DNA of 13,743 nucleotides from Acidimicrobiaceae bacterium (lineage in GTDB: Bacteria; Actinomycetota; Acidimicrobiia; Acidimicrobiales; Palsa-688). Below are positions 1 through 7,104 of the stretch, piece by piece (within the stretch, counting starts at the first letter, position 1; each line of letters starts with the position of its first letter). The stretch is from assembly GCA_027334785.1 (NCBI GenBank), contig DAHWQF010000033.1:1-13743 (forward strand), in the 5' to 3' direction. The notes beneath the pieces are model-generated. The model was not told the DNA's origin and did not search any database. It saw nothing but the letters and a program-made list of their open reading frames with translations. A program made the translations under genes and the position numbers.

Positions 1-9
1 GGGGCGGGC

Positions 10-36
10 TGAACCTTCCCCTCTACCCGGACACTC
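10..36 (+). repeat. Candidate left terminal end of a decayed IS3-family element
   Basis: A stretch beginning TGAACCTTCCCC and ending CCGGACACT lies about 25-50 bases upstream of the transposase remnant. It resembles the general look of IS3-family ends in high-GC bacteria: TGA start, C-rich block, then GGACA. No matching right end is in the window, so the inverted-repeat partner cannot be shown. This is a resemblance only; the stretch could be ordinary intergenic DNA. Confidence 0.22.
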
Positions 37-60
37 TGTCCTTGCCATAAATGTAGAAGG

Positions 61-300
61 ATGTGTACGTGGCAAGTGAGACCCACCGAATTCTTATACG
101 CCGATGAGTTCAAGTCTGACGGGTCGCGTTGCTGCGCCGCTCTGGCAGGCCGATACCGCACGTCGCGAAGGAGTTAGCCATCGACGCCGGCACCCTGGCG
201 ATTGGGCCGGCCAATCGGAGGCGACGCTCAACGATCATGAGAAAGCCGACCTGGAAAGAAAAGTGGGGAAGGTCGGGGAACGTCGTGCTCCGAACAGGAG
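61..300 (+). pseudogene. Decayed IS3-family OrfA transposase remnant (frameshifted, truncated)
   Basis: OrfA proteins of IS3-family elements carry an N-terminal helix-turn-helix that binds the element ends. Here the familiar pattern is spread over different plus-strand frames. From the ATG at 61 one frame reads to YADEFKSD (97-120). A second frame from 123 gives VALLRRSGRPIPHVAKELA followed by IDAGTL, the OrfA HTH signature. From about 203 a third frame gives WAGQSEATL then NDHEKADLERK, the region before the OrfA leucine zipper. A last weak piece, NVVLRTGA near 279, recalls the ERDVLKKA segment. At least two frameshifts are therefore needed, and no OrfB (DDE catalytic part) follows. The remnant stops where the minus-strand B2-like gene ends at 302, so a deletion or rearrangement junction probably lies near 290-315. 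It cannot encode an active transposase. The family call rests on motif memory, not on a search. Confidence 0.72.
199..217. repeat. Small perfect inverted repeat inside the IS remnant
   Basis: CGATTGG (199-205) and CCAATCG (211-217) are exact reverse complements around a 5-base GCCGG centre. Transcribed leftwards it lies about 85 bases past the stop of the B2-like gene and could form a hairpin. No T-run follows on either strand, so it is not a convincing intrinsic terminator. It may simply be a by-product of the old transposase codons. Confidence 0.3.
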
Positions 301-301
301 C

Positions 302-682
302 TCAAGGTCGCGGTCGCAGTCGGTGGAGCTCAATGTAGGTAGCTTCGGCTGCGCGCGATGTGCCGTCGACCCAGGCGTGTGCTGGGCCGCTCTGGAGGCC
401 GTCTGGGAGCACCCCTATCACGACGTCGCGCTTTACGCCTTGCGAGGCGAGCCAAGCTTGCTCAACGAGCGCTCTTTCCAAGCACGTGGGCTCCAAGCGG
501 CGGAGTGCCCCTATGACGCCCCGGGTCCCCTCCGCCCCAAGCCGAGGTGGCCTCGGGACTCTGGCCTGTAAGCCCTGGTGTTTGAGGCGACGCCGGACAA
601 GCCGAGCCGAGAGCGTCGCCCACAGCGCGCCGCGAAGGGCGGTGGGGCTGAGCCGGCGCGCCATCTTGCCGAGCGGGTTCAT
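302..682 (-). CDS. Stand-alone lasso-peptide B2-like transglutaminase-fold cysteine protease homologue (PF13471 type)
   Basis: This 126-residue protein resembles the B2 (McjB C-terminal-like) family, cysteine proteases of transglutaminase fold that remove leader peptides during lasso-peptide maturation. The basic helical N-terminal half (about 1-60) is typical. It is followed by PTCLERALVEQAWL with Cys67 in the nucleophile position, the VVIGV strand (87-91), and AHAWVDG with His102 in the catalytic His position. The third acidic residue is less clear: McjB uses an Asp about 12 residues after the His, while here the nearest acid is Glu113. The ATG at 682 overlaps the stop of the upstream glycosidase gene by 4 bp (ATGA), so the two are probably translationally coupled; the open frame extends upstream to 946, but only as a shadow of the glycosidase gene. 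The ending IELHRLRPRP looks like a natural family C-terminus, although an IS remnant begins right behind it. No precursor, RRE/PqqD or macrolactam synthetase is visible, so real lasso-peptide processing is not supported. A proteolytic or acyl-transfer role tied to the polysaccharide system is possible but unproven. Confidence 0.8.
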   Translation of the reverse strand: MNPLGKMARRLSPTALRGALWATLSARLVRRRLKHQGLQARVPRPPRLGAEGTRGVIGALRRLEPTCLERALVEQAWLASQGVKRDVVIGVLPDGLQSGPAHAWVDGTSRAAEATYIELHRLRPRP

Positions 683-3600
683 TGTGTGGTCGCCGTGGTG
701 GCGAGGGAACTGGTGCCCAGTTGGAGCGGGCTCCCGCTCGGGGCCGATTGGTAGACCTGGATCGCGTGGATCTCCAACGTGAGCGGTGTCGAGCTGGACC
801 AGAAGGAAGGCACCCCGCCGCCAGCGTAACCCCCGTAGTTGGCTTCTTGGACCGTGACCCGCACGGCGCGGGCGAGCACGGGGGAAAACTGGACCAGGGT
901 GGCACGCCGGTAGAACGAACCGGCGACCGTCGCGACCTGGGACCACTTGCCGTCAGGGCTCTCGACCTCGACCGTGAAGTTGCGAGGGTCCCCTACCAAG
1001 CTCCCGAGGGAGTGCCCATCGACCAGAACCCGGTCGACCCTCGCAGTGTGGGGGAGCCTAACTGTGATCGTCGGGGAGGTGTCGTTGCCGGCGGGCTCCC
1101 AGCCACCGACGGGGCTGCCGCTTATCGCGTCGCGGGCCGAGCAACAGGGCTGGAGAGACGAGCTACTTGCGCGCTGGGATGTCGAAGCACTGGCGGTGGC
1201 GCCCACTGAGGAGAGGGCGAGGCTCACCCCAAAGGGCTCCACGGCCTTGACGCTGAGGGTGTCCGCTTCGGGGTAGGAGATGTAGCTGACGTGGTTTGAG
1301 AGTGGGAGCGCGTAGTACTTGCCTGACGTTAGTTGGTATGTGCGGCGGTCGCCCCATTGGTTCGTAACGCTAACGTCGACGGGTGAGCTTCCGGTGGTGT
1401 GCACGTCGACTTGGGCGGTGACATCCAGGCCTTGGGTCCAGAGCGTGGCCAAGTTATGGGTGCCGCCGGCAGTCGGCCCGAAGTCCGCCTCGTAGGTCAA
1501 AGGGATGGGTACCGTGGGGCTGGCTAGGTACTTGCGGCCGGCCAGTTGTTGGGACGCCTCCATTACAGCCAAGGCGGAGGGCTTCACGTAGTCGTCTGTG
1601 CTGGCGCCCTGGATAAGGGAGAAGGACACGCCATTGTTGCCAAACCCGCCCTCGTCGAAGAAGTAGTTCCACACGGGTATGCCGAGGACCTTCATCCACA
1701 CCATGGCCCGCGCGACGGTGCTGGCCTGGCCGAGGAAGTTGTACGGGCCGTTAGACCACCAACCCACTTCTGTGAACCAGATGGGTTTGTTGTGCAGGAG
1801 AGATTTGAGCCGTGTCACCTGTGAGATGGTCCCGTCCTCTTCCCAGGAGTCGTTGTTGCCCGTGTAGGGGTGGACCCCGGCCACGTCCATGTAGGCGAGC
1901 CCCCCTGTCGCCACGACTTGTCGCCACCACGGGATGTCGACGCCAAGGCTCGACCCGCCGACGACGGTGCCCTGGGGGTCGGCGGCCTTCACCGCTTTGT
2001 AGAACGGCTCCAAGACAAAGGTGGTGAAGGTGGCACCGTCTGAGCTGTAGGTGTTGTTGGCCTCGTTCCAAGGCTCCCATGCAGTGACCGGGGCGCACTG
2101 GTTCCCCGCAACCTTGCAGTGCGAGGTGTCGGTGTAGTAAGCGACTACCTCCTCGACGTCTGGGCCCCACCAACCCTCTTTTACGAGAGTTTCGGAGACC
2201 GGGTCCCCTGTGCTCACCTGTACCCAATAGGTGACGTTGTCCTTTTGGGCTAGGTAGGCGGCCTGGAAGTAGGCCTGTGGGGCGTTGGCGAACGTCAGCG
2301 CCGAGGGTCCGCAGCTGGCGGCTATCGGTTTCGAGGCATCGCAGTGCGGGAGCAACGTCGCCCAGTCGATTGACTGCCCACGGAGGCCGTTCAATCCAAG
2401 CTGGCTGTTGAGTACGACCCCGCGGGGGTCGGTCGGGCCGCCGAAGCCCAGCCCGGAGGGGAGCGAGGAAAAGTCCAGGGAATCCCCGGGGGCACCTACG
2501 CCAAACGGAACGCAAGTAGAGCCCAGCAGGACATGTGGCGTCGTGGCCGTGTACCACAGGTTCGCCTGCAGCTCGTAAGGTCCCGGTGCACGGTCTTGCG
2601 CTGGCACGGCCAACGGGACGCGGGCGAGCGTTCTGGGCGTCCGGGGCAGAGAGATCGTCTTTGAAGGGGGGTATGTGCCGTTGGCGATGTCGCCGGCGCT
2701 CCATATGGAGTACGCCAGCTGGAGGTGCGCGGACTTGGTTGCCCACGTGGGCACGAAGCTGGCGTAAAACTCCGGCGCTGTACCGTAGGGGAAATAATTG
2801 CCAGCAACTCTCTTGCCCGGTGACCCTGAAGTAATGCCAGCTCCCCAGCCGAGGGTACCGAGCGAGTTGGGAGCGCCAAGGTAACTCTGTAACGTGTCGA
2901 GTGGCACCGAGGAAATGTTTTCGTCCGAGCTGAAGGGCGCCCCACCTATGAAATAGAGGACGCCGTTGACGAGATAAGCATTGCCCCCCGCCAGTTGGAG
3001 GTTGCCGCCGAGGGTGGTCGTGGCTTCGAGGAAGCCTTGTGTGCTGCTCTGCTCGATTGTCCCGATTGGGTCGATCGTATAAATCGGCCCACCCGCTGTC
3101 GCCTGCAGCGCTGAGCCCTGGTAGTAGAAACCATAAGGCGCCCCTGAGTAACTGGGAGCGGGGGCTTGGGGATCACCAAAAATCGACAGGAGATGCCATG
3201 AGGCTGAGTACATGCGGACGTAGCCCCCGCCCGAGACGAGCCAGCCTCCGCTCGGATCCTGGCTAACGAGGCCCGCGAGGGCCAAGGGAAGGGACCCTGC
3301 CGGGCGGCCAGTGTCGCGGAGCAGGCGTGTGTGTTCGTACCCGTGCCCTGTGTTGATGGTTACGCCGACCCTAAAGCCCGCATGCGTCTGGAGACCGACG
3401 ATGTAGGAACTTGGGTAGGTTCCCGTCGACCACAGGACGCGCCCGGACGGAGAAAACTTGTCGAGTCGGCCACCGTAGTAGCTATCCATCCAGATGTCGC
3501 CGGAGGGGTCGACCACGGGACCGCTCTCAGAGGAGACGTTTCTCCCGGTGAAGGCCTTCGGGAGCGCGAAGGAGCCCTCCAGGGCGCCAGAGAGGCCGTA

Positions 3601-3945
3601 GATACGGATACGGCTGCCATCGAACACGTAGATGGCGGTAGGAGTGACAGTGAAACCATGGACGGCAAACGTCCCCGCAATAACGTGGACCGGGTCGGAG
3701 GTCAATGAAGGAGCGGGGCCGAGAGAGGGGCCGGGATGAGGGTCCCCGCACATCGGTGTGACGGTACCGGCACTCGGTGGGCTCACGCTGCCTCCTGGCC
3801 CTGACGCTGTACCGGCAAGCGTCGGGACGGTAGTGGTGTGAGTCTGCACAGTCGTCGGAGTAAACGCACCTGACGTCTCTAGTGCCAGGACGACACTGGC
3901 AAACGTCAGCCCCGCCGCCATGGAGAAGGCAAGACGAGATTTCAT
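679..3945 (-). CDS. Secreted multidomain glycoside hydrolase (beta-propeller-like, GH39-like, discoidin-like)
   Basis: This 1088-residue protein starts with a signal-peptide-like segment (basic KSR, then a hydrophobic stretch to about residue 28) and a Thr/Pro/Ser/Gly-rich linker (about 29-85). Residues about 88-345 carry repeated short beta-rich units with DPSGDIW and DKFSPSGRVLW patterns, suggesting an NHL/beta-propeller fold. Residues about 505-815 look like a clan GH-A TIM barrel of GH39 type: WEPWNE puts Glu628 as the likely acid/base, VHPY (691-694) is a usual barrel motif, and WFTEVGWW puts Glu726 as the likely nucleophile. After a beta-sandwich-like region (about 815-915), residues about 930-1066 resemble an F5/8 type C (discoidin) carbohydrate-binding domain and contain a vicinal Cys934-Cys935 pair. 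The ATG at 3945 is chosen over the longer open frame (to 4068) because it gives the signal peptide and an exact 4-bp ATGA overlap with the upstream polymerase-like gene. It probably trims, releases or remodels the exported polymer, comparable in role to PslG, a GH39 enzyme of the Pseudomonas psl operon. The substrate is unknown. Confidence 0.85.
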   Translation of the reverse strand: MKSRLAFSMAAGLTFASVVLALETSGAFTPTTVQTHTTTVPTLAGTASGPGGSVSPPSAGTVTPMCGDPHPGPSLGPAPSLTSDPVHVIAGTFAVHGFTVTPTAIYVFDGSRIRIYGLSGALEGSFALPKAFTGRNVSSESGPVVDPSGDIWMDSYYGGRLDKFSPSGRVLWSTGTYPSSYIVGLQTHAGFRVGVTINTGHGYEHTRLLRDTGRPAGSLPLALAGLVSQDPSGGWLVSGGGYVRMYSASWHLLSIFGDPQAPAPSYSGAPYGFYYQGSALQATAGGPIYTIDPIGTIEQSSTQGFLEATTTLGGNLQLAGGNAYLVNGVLYFIGGAPFSSDENISSVPLDTLQSYLGAPNSLGTLGWGAGITSGSPGKRVAGNYFPYGTAPEFYASFVPTWATKSAHLQLAYSIWSAGDIANGTYPPSKTISLPRTPRTLARVPLAVPAQDRAPGPYELQANLWYTATTPHVLLGSTCVPFGVGAPGDSLDFSSLPSGLGFGGPTDPRGVVLNSQLGLNGLRGQSIDWATLLPHCDASKPIAASCGPSALTFANAPQAYFQAAYLAQKDNVTYWVQVSTGDPVSETLVKEGWWGPDVEEVVAYYTDTSHCKVAGNQCAPVTAWEPWNEANNTYSSDGATFTTFVLEPFYKAVKAADPQGTVVGGSSLGVDIPWWRQVVATGGLAYMDVAGVHPYTGNNDSWEEDGTISQVTRLKSLLHNKPIWFTEVGWWSNGPYNFLGQASTVARAMVWMKVLGIPVWNYFFDEGGFGNNGVSFSLIQGASTDDYVKPSALAVMEASQQLAGRKYLASPTVPIPLTYEADFGPTAGGTHNLATLWTQGLDVTAQVDVHTTGSSPVDVSVTNQWGDRRTYQLTSGKYYALPLSNHVSYISYPEADTLSVKAVEPFGVSLALSSVGATASASTSQRASSSSLQPCCSARDAISGSPVGGWEPAGNDTSPTITVRLPHTARVDRVLVDGHSLGSLVGDPRNFTVEVESPDGKWSQVATVAGSFYRRATLVQFSPVLARAVRVTVQEANYGGYAGGGVPSFWSSSTPLTLEIHAIQVYQSAPSGSPLQLGTSSLATTATTQ

Positions 3946-5300
3946 GTCGTGCCGGTAGCGATCCCGAGAGGGCGTGCGACCGGTGCACGACCGGCAACGG
4001 CACTGTCCCAGGTGCCAACAGCTAGCCCTGCGACGAGCCAGGGTAGCAGGAAGCCACCTGATGTCCAATAAATGTCAAACATTGCTTCCACGACCCGGCC
4101 CAACACAAGGACGAGGGCTATTGTGCTGATCTCGGCTGGCATGGAAAGGAGCACACGCGTCGACCCGCCTAGGAGGAGGACCAACGCGATTATACCTAGG
4201 ATCCCCCCGGCAACCAGAGTTTCAACGAAAATGTTAGGCGGCTGGATATATTGAAAACCATATTGCGACCCTGAGAATTGTGGCAGGTAAAACCATCGCA
4301 TCCCGTGCCCAAAAATAGGGCTTGTAGCCCATACACGGAAGTCTGCCGGAAAGGATACATCGACGCGGACGCCAATACTGTTAAAACGGTTGACCTTGAG
4401 GTTGGATACCTCTCTGGTGATAATGAAATAGCCGCCTAGTGCCAACGGCACTATGGCAGCGAGCAGGAGCTTGGAGCGGCGCCTAATGCTGGGGTGGCGG
4501 GCGGTTGTGTAGACAAGGACCACAATAAGCGCAATAATGCCCTGCTTGGATTGGGATGCGAGGAGCGCCAGCCCGCACAAGTATTTGGTTGCTCGCGCCA
4601 GGCGTCTTGGTACAGCAATCCACGAGGGGTTGAGGTGCGCGAGCACGAACGCCATCCACATGGTCGCACCGATGAAGTTCTTTTGGTAGAGGCCGAACTG
4701 GGCTGGTTTGAAGTGAAGTGTCAGAGCGTGCTCAAGCGTGAGAAGGGCCAAAACCATGGAGGCCACGAGCAGGGCGCTAATCGCTTGCTTGGCGCGGCCC
4801 GAGGCCGCAACTACCCATCCCACGAGGAGGGTACCGCCAAGCATTTCGATGCGGTGTGCCCACTCGAGCGCATCGTGCTTGTTGGGGTTGGCCATGACGG
4901 TGAGGAGCATGACAGCCTCGAAGACGGCGACGGGCACAAGCGCCCTGCGAAGGGTTGGCGCAGCGTCCCAGCGGATCTTCGTGATCGCAACCGCGGCCGC
5001 GGCCACCACAGCAAGATCGCAGAGGGCCAGTCCGGCACCCGCTCCGCCCCCGGCTCGTTGGATGAGCAATGTCGCAGGGAAGGCTGCTACCGGAACGAGC
5101 AAGGGGTCGGCGTAGATGATGCCAGCGAGAGCTACCAGAGCGCCGGCAGCCAGTCCATAACTGCGATGAAGGACTGTCAATATGCCGAGCGCAGTAACCC
5201 CTGCCAAGGCTACCGCACTTGTAAGGGCCGAGGCGAGCATCCGGCCCGCTCCGCGGAGACCATATCCTTGGCCCCGGTGCCCGAAGGCCGCAGAGCTCAC
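3942..5300 (-). CDS. O-antigen ligase/polymerase-like integral membrane protein (Wzy/WaaL superfamily)
   Basis: This 452-residue, strongly hydrophobic protein has about ten to twelve predicted membrane segments. Features of the Wzy_C/O-antigen ligase superfamily include the ASQSKQGIIAL segment (248-258, equivalent to the family's S-x-S/G motif), an Arg-rich extracytoplasmic stretch with RVDVSFPADFRVW (312-324), SPIFGHG (327-333, the family's P-x-x-G-x-G), and PPNIFVETLVAGGILG (354-369), where Asn357 sits in the usual HN position before a transmembrane helix. Such proteins polymerise lipid-linked repeat units or transfer the glycan to an acceptor. A GTG start at 5300 is preferred: it follows the upstream kinase stop by 7 bp and has AAGGA just before it. 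An ATG at 5357 would add 19 polar residues inside the upstream gene, and an ATG at 5240 would shorten the protein. The stop overlaps the secreted glycosidase start by 4 bp. Ligase and polymerase cannot be told apart from sequence alone. Confidence 0.82.
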   Translation of the reverse strand: MSSAAFGHRGQGYGLRGAGRMLASALTSAVALAGVTALGILTVLHRSYGLAAGALVALAGIIYADPLLVPVAAFPATLLIQRAGGGAGAGLALCDLAVVAAAAVAITKIRWDAAPTLRRALVPVAVFEAVMLLTVMANPNKHDALEWAHRIEMLGGTLLVGWVVAASGRAKQAISALLVASMVLALLTLEHALTLHFKPAQFGLYQKNFIGATMWMAFVLAHLNPSWIAVPRRLARATKYLCGLALLASQSKQGIIALIVVLVYTTARHPSIRRRSKLLLAAIVPLALGGYFIITREVSNLKVNRFNSIGVRVDVSFPADFRVWATSPIFGHGMRWFYLPQFSGSQYGFQYIQPPNIFVETLVAGGILGIIALVLLLGGSTRVLLSMPAEISTIALVLVLGRVVEAMFDIYWTSGGFLLPWLVAGLAVGTWDSAVAGRAPVARPLGIATGTT

Positions 5301-5304
5301 GTTG

Positions 5305-5310
5305 TCCTTA
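5305..5310 (-). promoter_or_regulatory. Ribosome binding site supporting the GTG start at 5300
   Basis: Read on the minus strand, the kinase gene's TAA stop runs directly into AAGGA, followed by CAAC and GTG. The Shine-Dalgarno-like AAGGA overlaps the stop codon, with a short 4-base spacer. This is the main reason for starting the polymerase-like gene at the GTG rather than at the ATG 57 bases upstream. Confidence 0.55.
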
Positions 5311-6969
5311 CTTCCAAGCGGCCCGCGTGCTGGCCGGCACACGGGAGACGCTCCCATTGAGGTTGCCGCGGGCGTTGACGTACCTGTAGTGCACGTGCGA
5401 GGAGCGCGTCATCCTGTTGAGCACGTACCCCGCGACAGGGGTACCCGCGCGCTCAAGGGTGGCTATGGCGTGACGGACATTTGACTTCGAACTATGCCCG
5501 CTCGCTACGACAAGGACGGTCGCGTCCACGTATTTGCTCAGGACGACAGCGTCGGTCACGGCCAGCAGCGGCGGGCTGTCGAGTATGACGACATCGTTGT
5601 TGGCACGCAACCACCCGACGAGCTCCATCATGGCGCGTGAAGCGACGAGGTCGGCCGGGTTGGGCGCGAGAGGCCCGGCTGGCATCAAAGCGAGACCTTC
5701 GAGCTGCGTGCCGACTAAGGCCATGGCGGGGCTGTGGCTGGGCGAAGTGGCGTTGGTCTCTTGCCGGTTTGCCTCGGCCCCGGCGTTGTCCAGCAGTGAG
5801 CTTGCTGGCCAGTCCCTCAGGAAGGTCGTTAAGCCGCCCTTTTGGTCAGTGCTGGCACCGAGCAGCTTTTCGACTGCTGGGTGCCGGAGGTCGGACGAGA
5901 CGAGCACCGTACGGGCGCCGCCTATCGCGTAGGCGACGGCAAGGTTCGCCGCCAAGAAGGACTTACCCTCTCCACTGGCCGCGCTGGTCACCAAGAGCAC
6001 CTTGGCCGGGCGGCCTCCGGGGGCCAGGGACACCGATGTCCTTAGCTCTCGGGCGGCTTCTCCCAAGGTCCCACCGAAGGAGCGGATCACATTGTCTCTG
6101 CGTCGCAGCGGGCTGTCAGGGATCTCTGCCAGGAGTGGCAGCTGGGTGAGCTCGGGTAGCTCGGATGCGCTCGTCAGGCGGTCCCTCGACAGGTCACGCA
6201 GAAGCCCAAGGCCGCAACCAGCGAGGAGCCCTACGCCAAACCCTATGGCGATTAGCTTTTTCTTACCGCCTCCCGAGGACGACACAGGAAGGGGTCCCGT
6301 CTGGTCTACCTGGGCCGATTGCGCGGCGAGCTGTAGTTGCACCTGTTCGGTGTAGAGGGCCGTGTACTCGTTGGTGAGCACGGCTAGCTCCGTAGAGGAC
6401 CGCGTAGGCAAAGACGTGTTGAGGTTGCCCGTACTCCCCGCTCCTCGCTGGCTCGATGTCACCTGACGTTCGAGGGGCGCTATCTTCGCGCCAAGGGCGC
6501 GTAGCTGTGGTGACAGCGCGGAAGCCTCTGCGTTGATGTCATGCACCCGCACCTTCACGAAGGCTCTTGCTGCCGCCCTGGCAGCTCGCGTCGCCGCAGA
6601 GCGGGTCGGTGCCTGCACGGCTAGCTCGACCTGTGTGCCGTCCGGGCTTACCGCCCCGCTCACGTTCACACGTGAGCTAGCCGCCGCCGATGCCGCGGCT
6701 CTCATCACCTGGAAGCTTTCGGCCTCGGCCACAGGGTCTGGCAACGGGAGGGAGGACGTTGACTGACCAGACGTGGAGGCCGGTTGTGCTCCGGTGCTTG
6801 CAACTATGTCAGCGATATAGTGAACGGGCCGCCTGTCAGCATATCCGCCTGCGCCAAGGGCAGCGATTATCCCGCAAGCCAGGACCACCCACCATTGGCG
6901 GAGGGCAATGGCCTTGAGCCGTCCAGCGGTTAGGCCCGTGGGGGGCTGGGTCGCGTTGAAATGGTCCAT
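5308..6969 (-). CDS. Wzc/CapA-CapB-like polysaccharide co-polymerase with P-loop tyrosine-kinase-like domain
   Basis: This 553-residue protein has the layout of a polysaccharide co-polymerase fused to a BY-kinase. There is a short cytoplasmic N-terminus, TM1 (about 25-43), an extracytoplasmic region with helical Ala/Arg-rich segments (about 50-232), TM2 (about 239-257), and a cytoplasmic ATPase domain. The ATPase has Walker A SAASGEGKS (329-337), a Walker A'-like VLVSSDLRHP (355-364) and Walker B VVILDSPPL (460-468), followed by the usual VTDAVVLS segment. Two things are odd. The first Asp of the Walker A' DxD is Ser358, leaving only Asp360. The C-terminal tail has only Tyr528 and Tyr530, not the Tyr cluster that is autophosphorylated in Wzc/CpsD proteins. 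It probably controls chain length or assembly with the polymerase-like protein encoded 7 bp downstream. The ATG at 6969 is the first start after an in-frame stop at 6979-6981; no strong Shine-Dalgarno sequence precedes it. Kinase activity is inferred, not shown. Confidence 0.87.
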   Translation of the reverse strand: MDHFNATQPPTGLTAGRLKAIALRQWWVVLACGIIAALGAGGYADRRPVHYIADIVASTGAQPASTSGQSTSSLPLPDPVAEAESFQVMRAAASAAASSRVNVSGAVSPDGTQVELAVQAPTRSAATRAARAAARAFVKVRVHDINAEASALSPQLRALGAKIAPLERQVTSSQRGAGSTGNLNTSLPTRSSTELAVLTNEYTALYTEQVQLQLAAQSAQVDQTGPLPVSSSGGGKKKLIAIGFGVGLLAGCGLGLLRDLSRDRLTSASELPELTQLPLLAEIPDSPLRRRDNVIRSFGGTLGEAARELRTSVSLAPGGRPAKVLLVTSAASGEGKSFLAANLAVAYAIGGARTVLVSSDLRHPAVEKLLGASTDQKGGLTTFLRDWPASSLLDNAGAEANRQETNATSPSHSPAMALVGTQLEGLALMPAGPLAPNPADLVASRAMMELVGWLRANNDVVILDSPPLLAVTDAVVLSKYVDATVLVVASGHSSKSNVRHAIATLERAGTPVAGYVLNRMTRSSHVHYRYVNARGNLNGSVSRVPASTRAAWK

Positions 6970-7104
6970 AGCTTGTGTTTACTCATCGGAGCGCCTACTG
7001 GCTGCCTGAGGGGGAGGAACGCCTTTACATATGCATGGTAGCGCAGGTTCGGGTGGCCAGCCGCGCGACGAAGCATCTGGTGGCCAAGGTTGCGCTTTGC
7101 GCGT
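6970..7104 (-). other. 135-bp intergenic gap dividing the operon; possible internal promoter region
   Basis: This is the only gap of note between genes; all other junctions overlap or are within 7 bp. Just past the nucleotidyltransferase stop is a small hairpin candidate (GCGC-TTT-GCGC, 7092-7102) with no T-run. An AT-richer patch with CATATG lies near 7029-7034, but I cannot assign a convincing -35/-10 pair or operator. A weak TTG-started frame across the gap (6930-7127) is not called as a gene. Confidence 0.35.

Noticed and set aside
683..946. A longer B2-like gene starting at 946
   Set aside because: The extra 88 residues overlap the glycosidase gene in another frame and look like a shadow; the ATG at 682 gives a 4-bp ATGA junction and a normal family N-terminus.
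1751..2746. A 331-codon minus-strand open frame inside the glycosidase gene
   Set aside because: It is Arg/Pro/Gly-rich with no recognisable motif and lies wholly within a well-supported gene in another frame, a common effect of high GC.
3946..4068. A longer glycosidase gene starting at 4068
   Set aside because: It would put 41 Arg/Cys-rich residues before a clear signal peptide and overlap the polymerase-like gene; the ATG at 3945 gives the signal peptide and an ATGA junction.
4494..5360. A 288-codon plus-strand open frame opposite the polymerase-like gene
   Set aside because: It is antisense to a clear membrane protein, has no domain signal or ribosome binding site, and its composition is typical of a GC-rich antisense frame.
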